A stretch of 64,000 bases of DNA from Bin75 sp965200435 (GTDB lineage Bacteria > Nitrospirota > Nitrospiria > Nitrospirales > UBA8639). The stretch is from positions 1,364,001 through 1,428,000 of the forward strand of contig OZ241337.1 in assembly GCA_965200435.1 (NCBI GenBank), given 5' to 3'. The notes under the pieces are model-generated. The model searched no databases. It was given only the letters and a program-made list of their open reading frames with translations, and was not told the DNA's origin. Position 1 is the stretch's first letter, and each line of letters opens with the position of its first letter. The position numbers were made by a program, and so were the translations under genes. Positions 63,401-64,000 of this stretch are shown here, in pieces.

Positions 63401-64000
63401 TGGCCCTGGGCGACTGCCTGCCACAACCGGGTATCGGACAGCCGGGTATCGGACAGCCGGGCGAGCCGTGGGACCCGGAACGGGACTATCAGCCTCCGAT
63501 GACCACCCAAGGCCAGGGCCTGGGCACGCTGCTGCAGCGGCTGCAGACCCAGAACTTCAGCCTGTCGCTGAACCGCACGCTCTTAGGCGAAACCGACGAC
63601 GCCCCGCAGCCAGTCCAACTGGCGCTCTGGGGCAGCGGGGGCACCGCGTTCCAAGGGGGCCAGGGGCAGCGCTTTGTCGGCCTGGACGCGCGACTGGGGA
63701 CGCAATGGCTGACGGGGGTGGCGGTGGCCCAAGGCGGGAGCGCCTTCCAGCCGGTGGGGGGCGCCACGGGGGGCGAGCTGGGCAGCGCCCTGACGACCGT
63801 CTATCCCTACCTGCGTGGGCAACTTAGCGACACGCTAGCCGTCTGGAGCCTGGCGGGGTGGGGCTGGGGGGATCTGACCAGTCGGTGGCAGGATCCGTAC
63901 CGGCCGGGCCAAACCGTGACCCTGGATGGGGCCTTGGGGCTGAACCTGGGGCTGGCGGGGGTGGAGCAGACGGTGTATGCGGGTGACGGGCTGAGCGTGG
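57438..64000 (+). CDS. Giant fibronectin-III/Ig-like secreted protein with autotransporter-type end (partial; start out of frame across a G16 run)
   Basis: The ATG at 57438 has AAGGAG 8 nt upstream and a promoter further up, but its frame stops at about 57641. The true frame begins after a 16-G run (57546-57561) as LRRAALLIGLLASLSFAGAA, a signal peptide, and stays open to the window edge (over 2100 codons). Removing one G joins the two. The body is a chain of fibronectin-III-like domains (repeated SYYEVGYATD, YRLYVRSVI) and two putative Ig domains (GLSFDAASRTLSGTPTAAG and a second near 62420). It ends with a linker of PGIGQ repeats (63430-63465) and the start of an outer-membrane barrel (ALWGSGGTAFQGGQGQRFVG). 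The second half is much richer in G+C than neighbouring genes. Probably a cell-surface adhesin; its partner is unknown. Confidence 0.8.
57546..57561 (+). repeat. Homopolymer run of 16 G at the start of the surface protein gene
   Basis: Sixteen G between the start codon and the signal peptide. With 16 the frame is closed; 15 or 18 would open it. No in-frame start lies between the upstream stop at 57472-57474 and the run. Confidence 0.9.

Noticed and set aside
1..64000. tRNA and rRNA genes
   Set aside because: I looked for cloverleaf-type and rRNA-like conserved stretches on both strands and saw none.

Overview
This window looks like part of the chromosome of a Gram-negative, probably chemolithoautotrophic bacterium. 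Outer-membrane proteins, a TonB receptor, a TolC-like channel and lipoproteins show the Gram-negative envelope. A DabA/DabB inorganic-carbon uptake operon and a formate/nitrite transporter suggest autotrophy. The style of the genes (SUMF1 proteins, small zinc-ribbon proteins, Pst permeases with large inserts, dense palindromic repeats) reminds me of Nitrospirota, but no rRNA or other marker is present, so the assignment is tentative.

Layout. 1-7.9 kb (all minus strand) is a decayed defence island. It holds a type I methylase gene (hsdM), a truncated Fic gene, an AlbA_2/Schlafen-like ATPase, a HEPN remnant, and an MNT nucleotidyltransferase fused to the first half of HsdS. A DUF559 endonuclease cassette framed by palindromic repeats splits HsdS, and a KAP P-loop NTPase runs off the left edge. 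8.1-13 kb (minus) is housekeeping: ileS-lspA-small zinc finger, then nadA. 13.7-17.7 kb (plus) is an export cassette (HlyD-like, TolC-like, ABC membrane domain without an ATPase). 18.9-25.5 kb (plus) is the dab operon: two NuoL/M-like subunits, DabA and a PII-like protein. 26.3-29.8 kb has a hicBA-like toxin-antitoxin pair and a TonB receptor. 30.1-36.4 kb (minus) carries CbiX, TudS/DUF1722, PDZ, a TIGR01777 epimerase, two SUMF1 proteins and a zinc-ribbon protein. 36.8-41.1 kb (minus) is a signalling cluster: a LOV-domain histidine kinase, an NtrC-type sigma54 activator and a lone receiver. Next to it are a near-consensus sigma54 promoter and an upstream palindromic activator-like site. 41.5-46.4 kb has a FocA/NirC-type channel, small proteins and a dipeptide-type ABC transporter. 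47.2-56.7 kb (plus) is a complete phoBR-pstSCAB-phoU set. 57.4 kb to the right edge is a very large fibronectin-III/Ig-like secreted protein with the start of an autotransporter-type barrel. Its signal peptide lies behind a run of 16 G that puts it out of frame with its start codon, the pattern of a phase-variable gene.

Repeats. The gaps between genes are filled with structured repeats. Family A (about 148 bp, 11 full copies, all in the same orientation) has about 22-bp complementary ends whose bases change together between copies. Its ends repeatedly supply the stop codons of neighbouring genes. Family B (about 160-170 bp, three copies) ends in a GTCATTCGTTGAC motif. Family C (CTCCCCCTTGAGGGGGAG type) frames the DUF559 cassette. 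Family D is made of short hairpins with AT-nnn-AT cores and includes a 147-bp tandem array.

Most likely new biology: the phase-variable giant surface protein; the covarying, one-way, stop-donating repeat family; the LOV kinase/NtrC/sigma54 arrangement; and the DUF559-plus-repeat cassette inside hsdS.
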